Notes: generated by a model from the sequence alone, not told the origin. A DNA stretch of 64,000 bases from Acidobacteriaceae bacterium KBS 83 (GCA_000381585.1 KB906735.1:270242-334241), one strand, 5' to 3'; shown: positions 26,926 through 36,960, counted from the stretch's first letter. Program-made: numbers and translations.

Positions 26926-28071
26926 ATGAAGATTACAGGCGTAGAAGCGATTCACCTGCGGGTTGAAGATCCGAATATCAGCCTTTTCGATGGCTCCTAT
27001 GACGATTGCGTCATCGTCGTGCATACCGACGAGGGAATCACCGGACTGGGCGAAACGGAGTCCATGGCGCCTGCGATCCAGGCGATCATTCGCGGTCCTT
27101 CCGCGCACAACCATGCCCGCGCCCTGAGCGAAATTCTGATCGGCTGCGACCCTTCCGTTCATCCGTCAGAACATTGGCAGCGCATGTACGACACCACAGA
27201 CTACGTGGGCCGGCGCGGATTGATGATGCACGCCATCGGCGGCGTCGATCTGGCGTTGTGGGATCTGTATGGGAAAATCCAGGGCAAACCGGTACACGCG
27301 TTGATCGGCGGCGCACGGCGCGAGAAACTGGCGGCATACGGAACGATCTACCCGATTGAGCGCACGCCTGAGGGCGTAAAGGCTCAAGTACGCGCCGGCA
27401 AAGCACTCAACCTTCGCTCGTTCAAGTTGGCAGCCGATCCATGGTGGATGGACGATTTGCAGCTCACCGCTTCCCTGCTGCAGGCGACGCGCGAAGAGGC
27501 AGGCCCGGAAGCAAAGATCATTGTGGATGCAGCGCTGTCCTATCGAACAGCGGAGGAGGGGCTGCGGCTTTTACCTCACCTGATAGATGCAGGCGTCTGG
27601 TTTCTGGAGGCGCCGTTGCCGCTGGATGATGTAGAGGGACATGCGCAGATGTCGGGACACGGGATCGCTTTGGGCGTAGGCGACCTGGGGCTCACGCATG
27701 TGCGTGAATTCATCGAGATGATGGAGCGTGGTGGCGCAGATATCTGCCAGCCCGACATAAGCCAAGTAGGCGGTTTCACCGGAATCCTCGGGATCGCAGC
27801 GGCGGCACGCGAACGAGGCAAACGCGTGATCACGCACGGCTACAAGACCAACATCGAGATCGCGGCAAACCTGCACTTTCTAGCCGCGCAACAGAATGAA
27901 GAGATCCTGGAGTATTCGCTTAGTCATTCGCCGCTACGCTGGAGTACGACGCGCGAGCACTTTCCGGTAGAGCAAGATGGCTGCGTGCGCGTGCCTCAGA
28001 CACCGGGACTGGGCGTCACGCTCAATCCGGAAAGCACTGAAAAGTATCGCTGGCCACAGAAGCAGAGCTAG
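26926..28071 (+). CDS. Enolase-superfamily (mandelate racemase/muconate lactonizing) dehydratase
   Basis: A 381-residue enzyme expected to remove a proton alpha to a sugar-acid carboxylate and eliminate water, giving a 2-keto-3-deoxy acid. The N-terminal capping domain includes GLGETESMAP; the barrel has a Lys in LRSFKLAADPW (about residue 168), metal-ligand Asp in KIIVDAALSY, Glu in WFLEAPLPLDD, a third acidic ligand in ALGVGDLGLTH, and catalytic His in RVITHGYKTNIEIA. These fit the mandelate racemase subgroup with a His-Asp dyad. Context (mutarotase, sugar dehydrogenases, transporter) supports an L-fuconate/L-rhamnonate/galactonate-type dehydratase, but the exact acid is not readable. Its stop overlaps the convergent dehydrogenase stop by four bases. 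Confidence 0.82.
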   Translation: MKITGVEAIHLRVEDPNISLFDGSYDDCVIVVHTDEGITGLGETESMAPAIQAIIRGPSAHNHARALSEILIGCDPSVHPSEHWQRMYDTTDYVGRRGLMMHAIGGVDLALWDLYGKIQGKPVHALIGGARREKLAAYGTIYPIERTPEGVKAQVRAGKALNLRSFKLAADPWWMDDLQLTASLLQATREEAGPEAKIIVDAALSYRTAEEGLRLLPHLIDAGVWFLEAPLPLDDVEGHAQMSGHGIALGVGDLGLTHVREFIEMMERGGADICQPDISQVGGFTGILGIAAAARERGKRVITHGYKTNIEIAANLHFLAAQQNEEILEYSLSHSPLRWSTTREHFPVEQDGCVRVPQTPGLGVTLNPESTEKYRWPQKQS

Positions 28072-29057
28072 TTCAAAGCGAGGACGACCTTCAACGTGGA
28101 GCCGGGACGTTGGGTGATCATCTCGAAGGCCTGTTGTCCCTCTTCAAGCGGGTATTGAGCGGTGTACGCATCGAGATGCACTTCGCCCGCAATGAGCAGG
28201 CTAAGAGCACGCTCGAAATCCGCCGGCGTGTATGCGAAGGACATGACAACCCTGTGCTCCTTGCGAATGCTGGTGACGAAATCGATCTCGCTTCGCTGCT
28301 GTCCCATGCCGAGCAGCAAGACTTGGCCACCTGGACGGCATAGATCGAAGGCCATCTGCCGCGCCGGTCCGCTGCCGCTCGCGTCAATGACAATGTCAAA
28401 GCCTGCCCCGCCAAGTTCCTTTGCGTGAGCAACGCCTTCGGCGCTGGCGGTATTGGCGGTATGGCTGGCGCCAAGCTGGCTTAGGCTGCTCAGCCGCTGG
28501 TCGTTCACGTCGACCACGAGCACCTCGCGCGCACCAATTCGTTGTGCGGTCAGAAGCGAAAGGGCACCCATTGTGCCTCCCCCAACAACGGCCAGACGAA
28601 AGAATGGTGCCGGCGCGAGCAGCCGGAAAAAATGCACGACATTCGCGAGCGGTTCGGTGAGAACGGCGCGTTTGCCATCCAGCGAGTCCGGCACCTCGTA
28701 GATCTGGTTCGCGGGAAGAGCGACGAACTCCGCGAAGGTACCCGCAGTCTGATCCATGCCCAGCAAACACCAGCTTGAGCACAGATTCTGCGCGCCTGAC
28801 AAGCAAGCGTGACACCGCCCGCAACTGATTAGCGGATTCGCAACCACGCGGCGGCCGTCGGGCATGCGGCCCACAAGCTCGTGACCTAGGACGAGCGGCG
28901 GTTTGCGGCGCGCACTGTGACCGAGAAAGCCCGAAACATCGGAGCCGCAAACTCCCGCGAGGTCGATCGCTACTTCCGCCTCACCGTCGCCTGGTGCAGG
29001 GCGAGGGCGCTCTTTCATTTCGAGCCGATTGGGTGCGGTGTAGACCAGCGCTCGCAT
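28068..29057 (-). CDS. Zinc-dependent medium-chain alcohol/polyol dehydrogenase
   Basis: An NAD(P)-dependent dehydrogenase of the threonine/sorbitol dehydrogenase branch. Catalytic zinc ligands are the Cys of GVCGSDVSGF (about 37) and the His-Glu of LGHELVG (about 60); the structural zinc lobe has four cysteines in CGRCHACLSGAQNLC. The nucleotide fold carries VVGGGTMGALSLL. Start at 29057 (RALVYT) is chosen over an ATG six codons upstream because homologues begin there. With the SDR and the dehydratase it likely oxidises a sugar or sugar-derived alcohol in a non-phosphorylating pathway. The last codons overlap the convergent dehydratase gene. Confidence 0.85.
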   Translation of the reverse strand: MRALVYTAPNRLEMKERPRPAPGDGEAEVAIDLAGVCGSDVSGFLGHSARRKPPLVLGHELVGRMPDGRRVVANPLISCGRCHACLSGAQNLCSSWCLLGMDQTAGTFAEFVALPANQIYEVPDSLDGKRAVLTEPLANVVHFFRLLAPAPFFRLAVVGGGTMGALSLLTAQRIGAREVLVVDVNDQRLSSLSQLGASHTANTASAEGVAHAKELGGAGFDIVIDASGSGPARQMAFDLCRPGGQVLLLGMGQQRSEIDFVTSIRKEHRVVMSFAYTPADFERALSLLIAGEVHLDAYTAQYPLEEGQQAFEMITQRPGSTLKVVLALN

Positions 29058-29171
29058 ATGGAGAGAATAATGCATTTAAGCTCGCATGCAGGACCATCGA
29101 ATCCTGATCTTTCATTTGGCCAAAAACCGGCCAGCGAGACGAACGCCGCTGCGTTATCTACGGCGGCTGGC

Positions 29172-29350
29172 TCAGTAGCGCCATGCCCCATGCGGCGCGG
29201 CATCCTGCGGATTCCATGCTTGAGGCTGCCGGATAAATTCGCGCGGTGTGCAATGGAGATACTTTCTGAAATCGGAGACGAAGTAAGCACTGGTGCCAAA
29301 GCCGCAGCGTTCCGCAACCTCGGCGACGTTCGCAGCGACGTCGGAGTGCC
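29172..29350 (-). pseudogene. AraC-family regulator C-terminal scrap
   Basis: Directly after the SDR stop, in the same frame, the minus strand reads ANVAEVAERCGFGTSAYFVS followed by DFRKYLHCTPREFIRQPQAW and a stop at 29172. This is the second helix-turn-helix of AraC regulators (A..CGF...SYF...F....G.TP..FR). The first helix-turn-helix and sensor domain are missing, so it is a leftover of a regulator that may once have controlled the sugar cluster. Confidence 0.72.
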
Positions 29351-29354
29351 GACT

Positions 29355-30158
29355 TCAGGAGTGGGCCCGTATTGTGAGACCGCCGTCCACCACCAGGCAG
29401 GTTCCAGTGATAAAGGCGCTGCCATCCGACGCGAGAAAGAGCGCCGCGTTGGCAACGTCGGTGGGAACGCCACGGCGGCCGAGTGGGTGAAGCGCAGCGG
29501 TGTTCGCAGCGAGGGCTTCGGCATCCGGAGACTGGCGCAAGTACTCCTCCCACAATCGCGTGTCGATATAGCCGGGGCAGATTGCGTTGACGCGGATGTG
29601 CCGGTGCGCCAGCTCAAGCGCGAGGTTTCGAGTCAAGGCGACAAGACCGGCCTTCGAGCAGGCGTATGCCGTGGAGCCTGCGAAGGCGTGGGTGGCATGA
29701 ATGGAACTGATGTTGATCACTGCTCCTCCGGCGACGGGAAACAGTGGCTCGAGCTCCTGCGTAAGCAAGAACGGCGCGCGCAGGTTGATTGCGAGAACCT
29801 TGTCCCACAAAGCAGCGGTCATCTGCTGGAAGTTCGTATCCAGCTCAACACCGGCGTTGTTCACCAGAATGTCGAGTTTGCCGTAAAGAGATTTGATTTG
29901 CCCGGCTGCCACCGCAATTGCCCCGATCTGTTCGAGATCGATCCGATGAAACGTGACGGCATGTGCCGGATCCGCCGCGGTTAGCTCGTTTGCTGCTGCT
30001 TCTCCTGCGACGTTGTCGCAATCGAGGATGCAGACTCGGGCGCCTGCCTGCTGGAAGCGCTCCGCGATTGCTCTGCCGATGCCTTGGGCTCCTCCAGTGA
30101 CGACGGCGCTCTGGCCGGCAAGGCTGCATGCTGTCGGCGTTCCCGCATTCTCTCTCAT
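29355..30158 (-). CDS. Short-chain dehydrogenase/reductase
   Basis: A 267-residue classical SDR. Cofactor motif TGGAQGIG (about residue 22), Asp in CILDCDN after strand 2 favouring NAD over NADP, NNAGV, catalytic Ser in INISSIHATHA, Tyr/Lys in YACSK, and PGYIDT. The C-terminus ITGTCLVVDGG is typical of sugar/glucose dehydrogenase-like SDRs. ATG at 30158 is supported by GAGGAG five bases upstream, better than the earlier start at 30176. It is in line with the zinc dehydrogenase gene on the same strand, separated by the AraC scrap, and probably catalyses the first oxidation of the sugar pathway. Confidence 0.85.
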   Translation of the reverse strand: MRENAGTPTACSLAGQSAVVTGGAQGIGRAIAERFQQAGARVCILDCDNVAGEAAANELTAADPAHAVTFHRIDLEQIGAIAVAAGQIKSLYGKLDILVNNAGVELDTNFQQMTAALWDKVLAINLRAPFLLTQELEPLFPVAGGAVINISSIHATHAFAGSTAYACSKAGLVALTRNLALELAHRHIRVNAICPGYIDTRLWEEYLRQSPDAEALAANTAALHPLGRRGVPTDVANAALFLASDGSAFITGTCLVVDGGLTIRAHS

Positions 30159-30470
30159 CTGACTCCTCGCGCTCACTACCTGGGCTTACACGGCTGCATC
30201 ATCGGTTGGTGGACTCTACCTGACTTCATTGATAAAGACCAGCTCCGAGCTATCGGGAACGGTGAGCGCCACGCTCCGGCATATTAATGTGAATTCAGTA
30301 CCGCTAAACGTCATTCCAAACCTACAAAGACCGCGCGGGCAGACTCTACCTCTCCCTACCCCTCTCATTCCTGTGAAACGCTCTTGGATTCATAACGCGC
30401 GACTGTCCAGATACTGGCTCTACCAACGCATCGAGTAAAACCTCGAAGCGGAACAGTAGACTTATCTTGC
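30159..30470. other. Intergenic interval upstream of the SDR gene
   Basis: It should contain the SDR promoter. No gene or repeat is recognised. Confidence 0.4.
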
Positions 30471-30915
30471 ATGAAGAAGATAGGCTTCCTCTCGTTCGGG
30501 CACTGAACACCTTCACCGCAGTCACAAACTCAGTCTGCAGCCGATGCGCTCCTTCAGTCCATTGATCTCGCCGTGTAAGCTGAGCGCCTGGGAGCGGACG
30601 GAGACTACTTCCGTGTCCATCACTTCGCGCGGCAACTTGCATCACCGTTCCCGCTGCTCTCCGCGGTCGGTGCAAAGACCAGACAGATTGAGATTGGCAC
30701 GGCCGTGATCGACATGCGGTATGAAAACCCTCACTACATGGCGGAGGATGCTGGCGCTGCAGATCTCATCGCTGGGGGGCGCCTGCAGTTGGGTATCAGT
30801 CGCGGTTCTCCCGAGCAGGTGATCGATGGTTGGCGCTATTTGGGCTATCGCCCGGTGGAGGGCGAGAAGGATTCAGATATGGGACGTCGGCACACCGAGA
30901 AATTCCTCGATCTAT
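30471..30915 (+). pseudogene. Luciferase-like (LLM class) flavin monooxygenase N-terminal remnant
   Basis: The frame starts MKKIGFLSFGH and hits TGA where homologues have Trp. Successive frames then give ADALLQSIDLAV, ERLGADGDYFRVHHFARQLA, SPFPLLSAVGAKTRQIEIGT, AVIDMRYENPHYMAEDAGAA and LIAGGRLQLGISRGSPEQVI. These match the flavin-binding barrel of LLM oxidoreductases. It breaks off at MGRRHTEKFLD and unrelated sequence follows. Confidence 0.75.
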
Positions 30916-30924
30916 CGGTATCCA

Positions 30925-31275
30925 TAACGGTTTCACACTCCGCGAGCGTGAGGCGCTTCGTCCAGTCGTGAAGATTTAGCGCACATTTACGAACCTGCTC
31001 GTGAGTTCTGGGTGGGAACCTCAAGCCCCGACGCTCAAATACGGCGTCTTCGCGAGCAAATTTCCAGGCAAGGAAGATACACTCTGGACATTCATTAACC
31101 GAAATCAATACGCCATGGATGGCGAACAGATTGAATTTCCGGTTTCGCCCGCACCCGCTACTTCGATTTGTGGCACGGCGTCGAGTTGCATCCCGCTGTA
31201 TCCCCAACGACCTGCGGTCTGTTCCGGAAGACTCACGGAAGGGCAACCGCATCCAGCAAATGCCGGATTAACTGC
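30925..31275 (+). pseudogene. Unidentified broken gene end, possibly a SUMF1/FGE-like or glycosidase C-terminus
   Basis: One frame reads GFTLREREALRPVVKI then a stop, RTFTNLLVSSGWEPQAPTLK, YGVFASKFPGKEDTLWTFIN and RNQYAMDGEQIEFP; a shift then gives RTRYFDLWHGVELHP. The NRNQY...Q.E.P...RYFDLWHGVEL pattern resembles C-terminal regions of large acidobacterial proteins annotated as formylglycine-generating-enzyme family. Family identity is tentative; the two lesions are clear. Confidence 0.4.
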
Positions 31276-31365
31276 TTTGACGTCGTGAGCGCAGCCTCAT
31301 TATTTGGGCCGCGGCGAGTAGCGTTCTGCCCTTAGGATAGGAGGCGCTGGCGTGGGTGGCAAGAA

Positions 31366-33831
31366 ATGCAGATTTCGTGGCTGCTGGACGGGCGGGAGAG
31401 CGCTGTTTGCGGGCTTTGGATAGGACTGCGCTTCGTCCGGAAGTCTCTGAGGCTCGGGCTGGGTTCTTTGCTTCTGGCACTGTGGCTGGGCGGGGCCGCA
31501 ATGGCCCAGGCGGATTCGCTGGTGCTGCAGCGCGATGGGCGCGTCATTTCGCTGGTTCCCTATGCTCCGAACATTCTGCGAGTGACGATAAGCGCCGACA
31601 CGGCTACGGGGGCAAGCGATCCAGGATATGGGTTTGTTGGCAAGCCATCCCCGGAGGGATGGACGCACGAGCGCGACGCAGAAGGCGACGTCATCCGATC
31701 GGCCCGTATGGCGGTTCGCATCTCGCCCGAGAACCTGCCGGATGATGAGCGGCCGAAACCCATGCCGCTCGATGCTCTGAACAGTCAGTTGCGTGATGTC
31801 TACTTCGGGGGCGGAGGTGGTCATCGTCCGCACAACGACTCGCTAGTGGTGACAACAGCCGAAGGCAAGGCATTGCTACACATGCGGGGGTGGACCATGG
31901 CGCCCGAACTCCCAGAAGTCGCCAACTGGATGCTGGCGCAAAAGGCAATCGTGTTGCGGCTGTGTTCGACTCGCACGCCGACGAGCACTACTACGGGTTG
32001 GGGCAGCAGCAGAAGGGCTGGATGGACCTGCGGGATCACGAGATCCGTTGTTGGCATGACTATGGCGCGATCGGAGGCGAGGACGTCTGTGTACCCTTCA
32101 TAGTTTCGACTCAGGGCTACGGTCTGGTCTGGGACAATCCGTCGAAAACGACGGTGGATCTGGGCTTCAACGGTCAGAACGTATGGTCGTCGGAGGTTGG
32201 AGACCGCATATCGTATTTCGTCATCGCAGGCGACACCAGCGACGAGATCTACGAGGGGTATCGGCTGCTGACGGGCGTGACGCACATGTTGCCGAGGGCG
32301 GTCTACGGGTACATCCAGAGTAAGGCGATTTACCCCACGCAGCAACAAACTCTGGATGTGGCGAAGGGGTATCGCGAGAAGAAGTTGCCGCTTGATGTGA
32401 TTGTCGTGGATTTCCTCAACATGACGAAGCAGGGCGAACTGGACCTGGACCCTAAGCGCTGGCCGGATCCAGCTGAAATGAATCGTGAACTGCATGCCAT
32501 GGATGTCAACACGCTCTTGAGTGTGTGGCCGCATTTTTCGCAGGGCACTAGGTCTACGACACGCTGCTTACTAAAGGCTGGCTGGTGCACACGCCCGACC
32601 GAAAGCCTGACTCGGGAGGCTTCAAAGACGCCATCGGGCCGAATATCGACACCACGAATCCCGAGGCGGCCAAGTGGTTCTGGGAAAAGATTCGCGATCG
32701 CTACGTGAAACCATACGGGTTTGATTACATTTGGCTGGACGAAACGGAGCCGGATATCGATCCGGCGAAGGACGTGTTCTTCATCGGTTCGGGAACGCGT
32801 TTTTACAACGCGTATCCCCTCTTTCACACAATCTCGGTGTACGAAGGGTTCCGGCGGGATTTTGGCGAGGCCGGAGGGTGATGATTCTGGCGCGGGCGGC
32901 CTACCTGGGGGCACAGCGCAACGGCACGGTGTTCTGGTCGAGCGATATCGTTTCGACGTGGGACATGCTGAAGCGTTCGATCCCGGCGGGGTTGAACTTT
33001 ACCGCGAGCGGATTACCGTACTGGGACACGGATATCGCAGGGTTCTTCTCGCCCTCGCTTCCGGCGGACTACCACGCGGAACATAAGCCATTGATCGATG
33101 GATCAGAAGTACGCGGCACTATCGGGCACTATGAGGACTATCCCGAGCTGTTTGTGAGGTGGTTTGAATGGGGCGCGTTTCAGCCCGTGATGCGCGCGCA
33201 TGGAGAGCGGAATCACAACGAAGTGTGGTCATACGGCAAGCGGGCGGAGTCGATCCTGGCTAAGTATCTGAAGTTGCGCTACCAGCTTCTACCGTACACA
33301 TATTCGGTTGCATATCGCAGCTACCAGACGGGCGCTCCGTATATGCGGGCGCTGTTCATGGATTTTCCCGATGACCCCAAGGCTGCGAATATTCCGGACG
33401 AGTATATGTACGGGCCGGCTTTCCTCGTAGCTCCCGTGACGGAACAAGGCGCGACCCACCGGACGGTGTATCTGCCGGCCGGGTGTGACTAGTACAATTA
33501 CTGGACCAATGCACGGCTGCACGGTGGACAGACGATTGTGGCGGATGCTCCGGTCGATACGCTGCCGCTTTTTGTAAGATCGGGAAGTATTGTGCCCCTT
33601 GGATCGGAAGTGCAGAGCGCACAGCGGCCGCAGACGATCGCGTCAGTACGGGTCTATCCGGGCGCGGACGGAAAGTTCACACTCTTTCAGGACGACGGCG
33701 ACACTTACGAGTACGAGAAGAGCGGCGGCATACTCACGAATCTGACTTGGGATGACGCTGCGCATCAGCTGAAACACGAAGGGGCATCGGCGTGGAGCAG
33801 ACTGTCAGTTGTAACCGTCGTGAACAAGTAG
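31366..33831 (+). pseudogene. GH31 alpha-xylosidase/alpha-glucosidase, multiply disrupted
   Basis: Nearly the whole GH31 gene is present but broken. Frame 1 (31366 on) has a signal peptide and N-terminal beta domain; it shifts near 31935 into a frame with HADEHYYGLGQQQKGWMDLR and HMLPRAVYGYIQSKAIYPTQ; shifts near 32550 into one with DYIWLDETEPDIDP (nucleophile Asp); and shifts near 32875 into one with GTVFWSSDIVSTWDML (acid/base Asp region), LPYWDTDIAGFFSP and RAHGERNHNEVWSYG. A TAG at 33490 replaces Trp in CD-W-YNYWTNA, after which the frame continues intact to 33831. Three frameshifts and one amber mean no active enzyme is made. The otherwise high conservation points to recent loss. Confidence 0.88.
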
Positions 33832-34246
33832 ACCCAATCAGGATCCGCCTCCGCAAACGAGACGTATCCACTGATGACCTCGATCTGTCGGTGAGTAATA
33901 ATCGCCGAGTCACTTATCGAGGCTTGAATCCAGTGTCGAACAAGCAGGCATGCTTCCTAGTCGTGCGTGTTCTGAGTTAGCTCGCCCGTAACGCCGTCAT
34001 GCGCGCCGCAAACCAGCTCGCGCTGCTCTCGTTGCCAGCAACCTGGCCGCGCGCAGCGCAATCATCACTGCCAACGCCGATGCTGGTCCATCACGATGTA
34101 CTTCCTGGACTAAGGGACGCATCCTTTGCTTGCGAGGAGGCGATCGCTGAGCCTCAGAGCTCCCACCATCACGATGGGCGCCCCGGGCAGCGGCTCGAAC
34201 CGAACTCAATGAGTGCTAAGCCCTGTTCTCATCAATCGAGTAACTA
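33832..34246. other. Interval without recognised gene
   Basis: Lies between the GH31 pseudogene and the TetR gene. Open frames here are Ala/Arg-rich and unconvincing. Confidence 0.4.
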
Positions 34247-34840
34247 CTAATTCGCAGGCAGGGCCACTCGCTCGATCAGCTCTTGAAGCGATGCTCTTGC
34301 ATCATTCAGAGCGCTCTTGGAACTCTCGAGCCGGCTTATCATAAGGGCGCCCTCTAGAGTCGCGATGATCGTGTTGGCGAGTGCTCGCGGTTCCACATCC
34401 CGTCGAATCTCTTTATGAGAGATTCCCTCCCGCACAATCTGGGAGATTCGGCTTCGCCAACTCTTCAGCCCTTCCCACACCAGCTCCCGCAGAACTGGGT
34501 TGCCATCATCCGCATCAATCGCCGTATTCAGGATTGGGCAACCGCCAGGAATAGGCGACGGCTTCTCGACGAAGTGATCAATCATCTCGCGCAGACGCTC
34601 CACCGCAGTTCGCGATGGATCTGGGGGAGGCATCCTGATCTTTACTGCCTGCGACAGCGAAAAACGGAACGCGTCAGCAGCTAACCCCTCCTTGCTGCTG
34701 AAGTGACGATAGATTCCGCCTTTCTTCAGTCCCGTCGCCTCAAGGATGTCCTGCATCGAACAGCCCTCAAACCCACGCTGATTGAACAACGGCGCCGCTA
34801 ATTCGATGATTCGTTGCCGGGTGACCTCTCCCTTGCTCAT
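34247..34840 (-). CDS. TetR-family transcriptional repressor
   Basis: A 197-residue repressor. Helix-turn-helix at residues about 8-52: RQRIIELAAPLFNQRGFEGC, SMQDILEATGLKKGGIYRHF and SSKEGLAADAF. The C-terminal ligand domain includes PGGCPILNTAIDADDGNP, seen in the TetR branch that often regulates efflux pumps. Start 34840 was chosen over 34876 because SKGEVTRQRI is the usual N-terminus. It is divergent from the DHA2 exporter gene, and a perfect palindrome of the TetR type lies in between, so it probably represses the exporter and itself. Confidence 0.9.
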   Translation of the reverse strand: MSKGEVTRQRIIELAAPLFNQRGFEGCSMQDILEATGLKKGGIYRHFSSKEGLAADAFRFSLSQAVKIRMPPPDPSRTAVERLREMIDHFVEKPSPIPGGCPILNTAIDADDGNPVLRELVWEGLKSWRSRISQIVREGISHKEIRRDVEPRALANTIIATLEGALMISRLESSKSALNDARASLQELIERVALPAN

Positions 34841-34922
34841 CCTGCACGCTCCGTTTTTTGCAAGGCCTCTCGCCACAAAAAAGACGCATCGGTCTCAAAC
34901 CTGGAGAATCAGATGACAATAC

Positions 34923-34938
34923 GAGACCGTTCGGTCTC
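34923..34938. promoter_or_regulatory. Putative TetR operator
   Basis: GAGACCG-TT-CGGTCTC is a perfect palindrome with two central bases, the ACCGnnCGGT type common for TetR repressors. It lies between the divergent tetR and exporter genes. An extra half-site CGGTCTCA occurs at about 34891. Confidence 0.75.
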
Positions 34939-34962
34939 AATCATACTCTCCGGGGTTCGTCC

Positions 34963-36594
34963 TTGGCTACAGCTGTCGTCTCAGAGCGCTCGCTTCGCAC
35001 TACCCTCGTGTCCGCCGCGAAGCCCTCCGTGAATCCCTGGGTGATTGCGCTTACCGTAACGCTGGCGACCTTTATGGAGCTGCTCGACACTTCCATCGCA
35101 AATGTATCGCTCCCATACATTGGCGGCGGTCTCGGACGTTCCTATGACGAAGTCACCTGGATCCTGACGACCTATCTCGTTGCCAACGCCGTTGTGCTCC
35201 CTTTATCGGCCTGGTTGTCTCGCGTCCTGGGCAGAAAGAACTACTACCTACTCTGCGTAGCCCTCTTTACCGTCACATCCTTCTTGTGCGGCATCGCACC
35301 GAGCCTCGGTGTGATGTTATGCGCTCGTGTCCTTCAGGGAATCGGCGGCGGCGGTCTCGCTCCCGTAGAGCAGGCGATTCTCGTGGATACATTTCCACCC
35401 TCGAAGCGCGCTGCCGCATTCGCGCTCTACACCATGGCCATCGTTACGGCCCCAGCTATCGGACCTGTGCTCGGCGGGTGGATCACCGATAACTACAACT
35501 GGCGCTGGGTCTTCTTTATCAACATTCCTGTCGGGCTTCTCTCGATGATCCTGACCACGCGATTTGTGCACGACCCGCCTGCATTCGCGAAAGAGCGCAA
35601 GACGGTTCGAACCGCCGAGGGAAAGTTGAAAATTGATAGCATCGGAATCGCTCTCATTGGCCTGGGATCTGGTGCGCTGGAGGTTGTACTCGATCGTGGA
35701 GAAATCGACGACTGGTTCGGATCCAGCTCTATTTCTTGGACCTGTGCGTTGGCTGTCCTCTGCCTGGTTGCTGCGGTCGTTTGGGAACTGAGGCAGGAGG
35801 ACCCTGTGATCGAGTTCCGGCTACTGCGAATACGGAACTTCGCGATTGCCAACCTCTTCTATTTCATCTTCGGATTCGGACTCTTTGCGTCAACAACTAT
35901 GATTCCGCAGATCCTCCAGACGGTTTACGGTTATCGCGCCATCGACGCGGGCCTGGTTCTCGGCCCCGGAGCGTTTGTCATTACTCTCCTAGCGCCGGCC
36001 GGAGCGCAATTTCTGCAGCGCGGTCTCATCCACCCCCGCTACATGCTACTCATTGCACTGTTGATCGTCGGCGTCTCTTTCCTCCACTACAGTCATTTCA
36101 ATCTCGCGACGGACTATAGCCACTATGCATGGGCACGCGCGCTGCAGGGGCTTGGCTACGCATTCTTCTTTGTTCCGCTCACCATGATCGCTTATTCGCA
36201 GCTCAAGCCTGAGCAGAACAACAAGGCCTCATCGCTGACCAATTTCTTCCGCAACTGGGGAGGCAGCTTCGGGATCGCATTTCTTAACACCGCATCTGAC
36301 CGCCGCCTGGAATATCATCAGTCGACCGTCGGCGCGAATCTTCAGGGTACGTCTCTGCAGCTGCAGCAGCAGGTGAAGAATGTGTCTCATTACCTCACCA
36401 TTCACGGCATGGCGCCTGCGGAGGCGACGCATGCTGCGTATGAATATGTGTACTCCCATCTTCAGTCGCAGGCACACCTGCTTGCATTTATGGACTGCTT
36501 TCACGTCATAGGCGTGATCACGCTTATTGCGGCACCGATCGTGCTGCTCGCAAAACCATTTGCTATCGGCAACAAGAGCTCTGCCGGGCATTGA
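34963..36594 (+). CDS. DHA2-family (EmrB/QacA) MFS multidrug exporter
   Basis: A 14-helix proton-driven drug exporter. TM1 contains TLATFMELLDTSIANVSLPY (motif D1); motif A in the first loop is LSRVLGRKNYYLLCVALF; motif C is ALYTMAIVTAPAIGPVLGGW with ITDNYNWRWVFFINIPVG, typical of DHA2 antiporters. The C-terminal part has NFFRNWGGSFGIAFLNT. There is no ATG before TM1 in this frame; TTG at 34963 (with GGGG 8 bases upstream) or GTG at 35008 are the likely starts. The operator palindrome sits 25 bases upstream. No EmrA-type adaptor gene is adjacent. Confidence 0.88.
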   Translation: MATAVVSERSLRTTLVSAAKPSVNPWVIALTVTLATFMELLDTSIANVSLPYIGGGLGRSYDEVTWILTTYLVANAVVLPLSAWLSRVLGRKNYYLLCVALFTVTSFLCGIAPSLGVMLCARVLQGIGGGGLAPVEQAILVDTFPPSKRAAAFALYTMAIVTAPAIGPVLGGWITDNYNWRWVFFINIPVGLLSMILTTRFVHDPPAFAKERKTVRTAEGKLKIDSIGIALIGLGSGALEVVLDRGEIDDWFGSSSISWTCALAVLCLVAAVVWELRQEDPVIEFRLLRIRNFAIANLFYFIFGFGLFASTTMIPQILQTVYGYRAIDAGLVLGPGAFVITLLAPAGAQFLQRGLIHPRYMLLIALLIVGVSFLHYSHFNLATDYSHYAWARALQGLGYAFFFVPLTMIAYSQLKPEQNNKASSLTNFFRNWGGSFGIAFLNTASDRRLEYHQSTVGANLQGTSLQLQQQVKNVSHYLTIHGMAPAEATHAAYEYVYSHLQSQAHLLAFMDCFHVIGVITLIAAPIVLLAKPFAIGNKSSAGH

Positions 36595-36945
36595 GGTTGA
36601 TGAATCGTGTTGGAAGCGTGGCTCATTCGCAGCAGTAACCATAACAGTGGGCGAAGATGAATCGGAGTCCTTCCACTTTTGGACTAGCCTGACATTCAAG
36701 TCGAAAAACGAGGAGGCGTTGGTGCTAACTGTGTCCGTAATTTGTAATTAGTCGGCGACCGCCAAGCCGGTTTATCGGCCAAGTGGACTTCCGATTACCC
36801 GTCGCTAGGTAATCTCCCTCAAGCCCGTTGCTGCACAGGACTTTGAGAATGAGGTATGCAGGCAAGCAGGTTGCAAGAATCAGAGTCGGCACCTGTTGGG
36901 CTACGTTTTTCTAAATCTGCCCTGTAAAACATTGACAACTCTAGC
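36595..36945. other. Intergenic region between exporter and PadR gene
   Basis: It includes a TTGACA box at 36932-36937, a candidate -35 element for the padR gene. Nothing else is recognised. Confidence 0.4.
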
Positions 36946-36960
36946 AGGCTATTTTAGCCT
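36946..36960. promoter_or_regulatory. Hyphenated palindrome in the padR promoter
   Basis: AGGCTA-TTT-TAGCCT sits 9 bases after a TTGACA box and overlaps where the -10 element should be, 22 bases before the padR ATG. A plausible autoregulatory operator. Confidence 0.45.
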
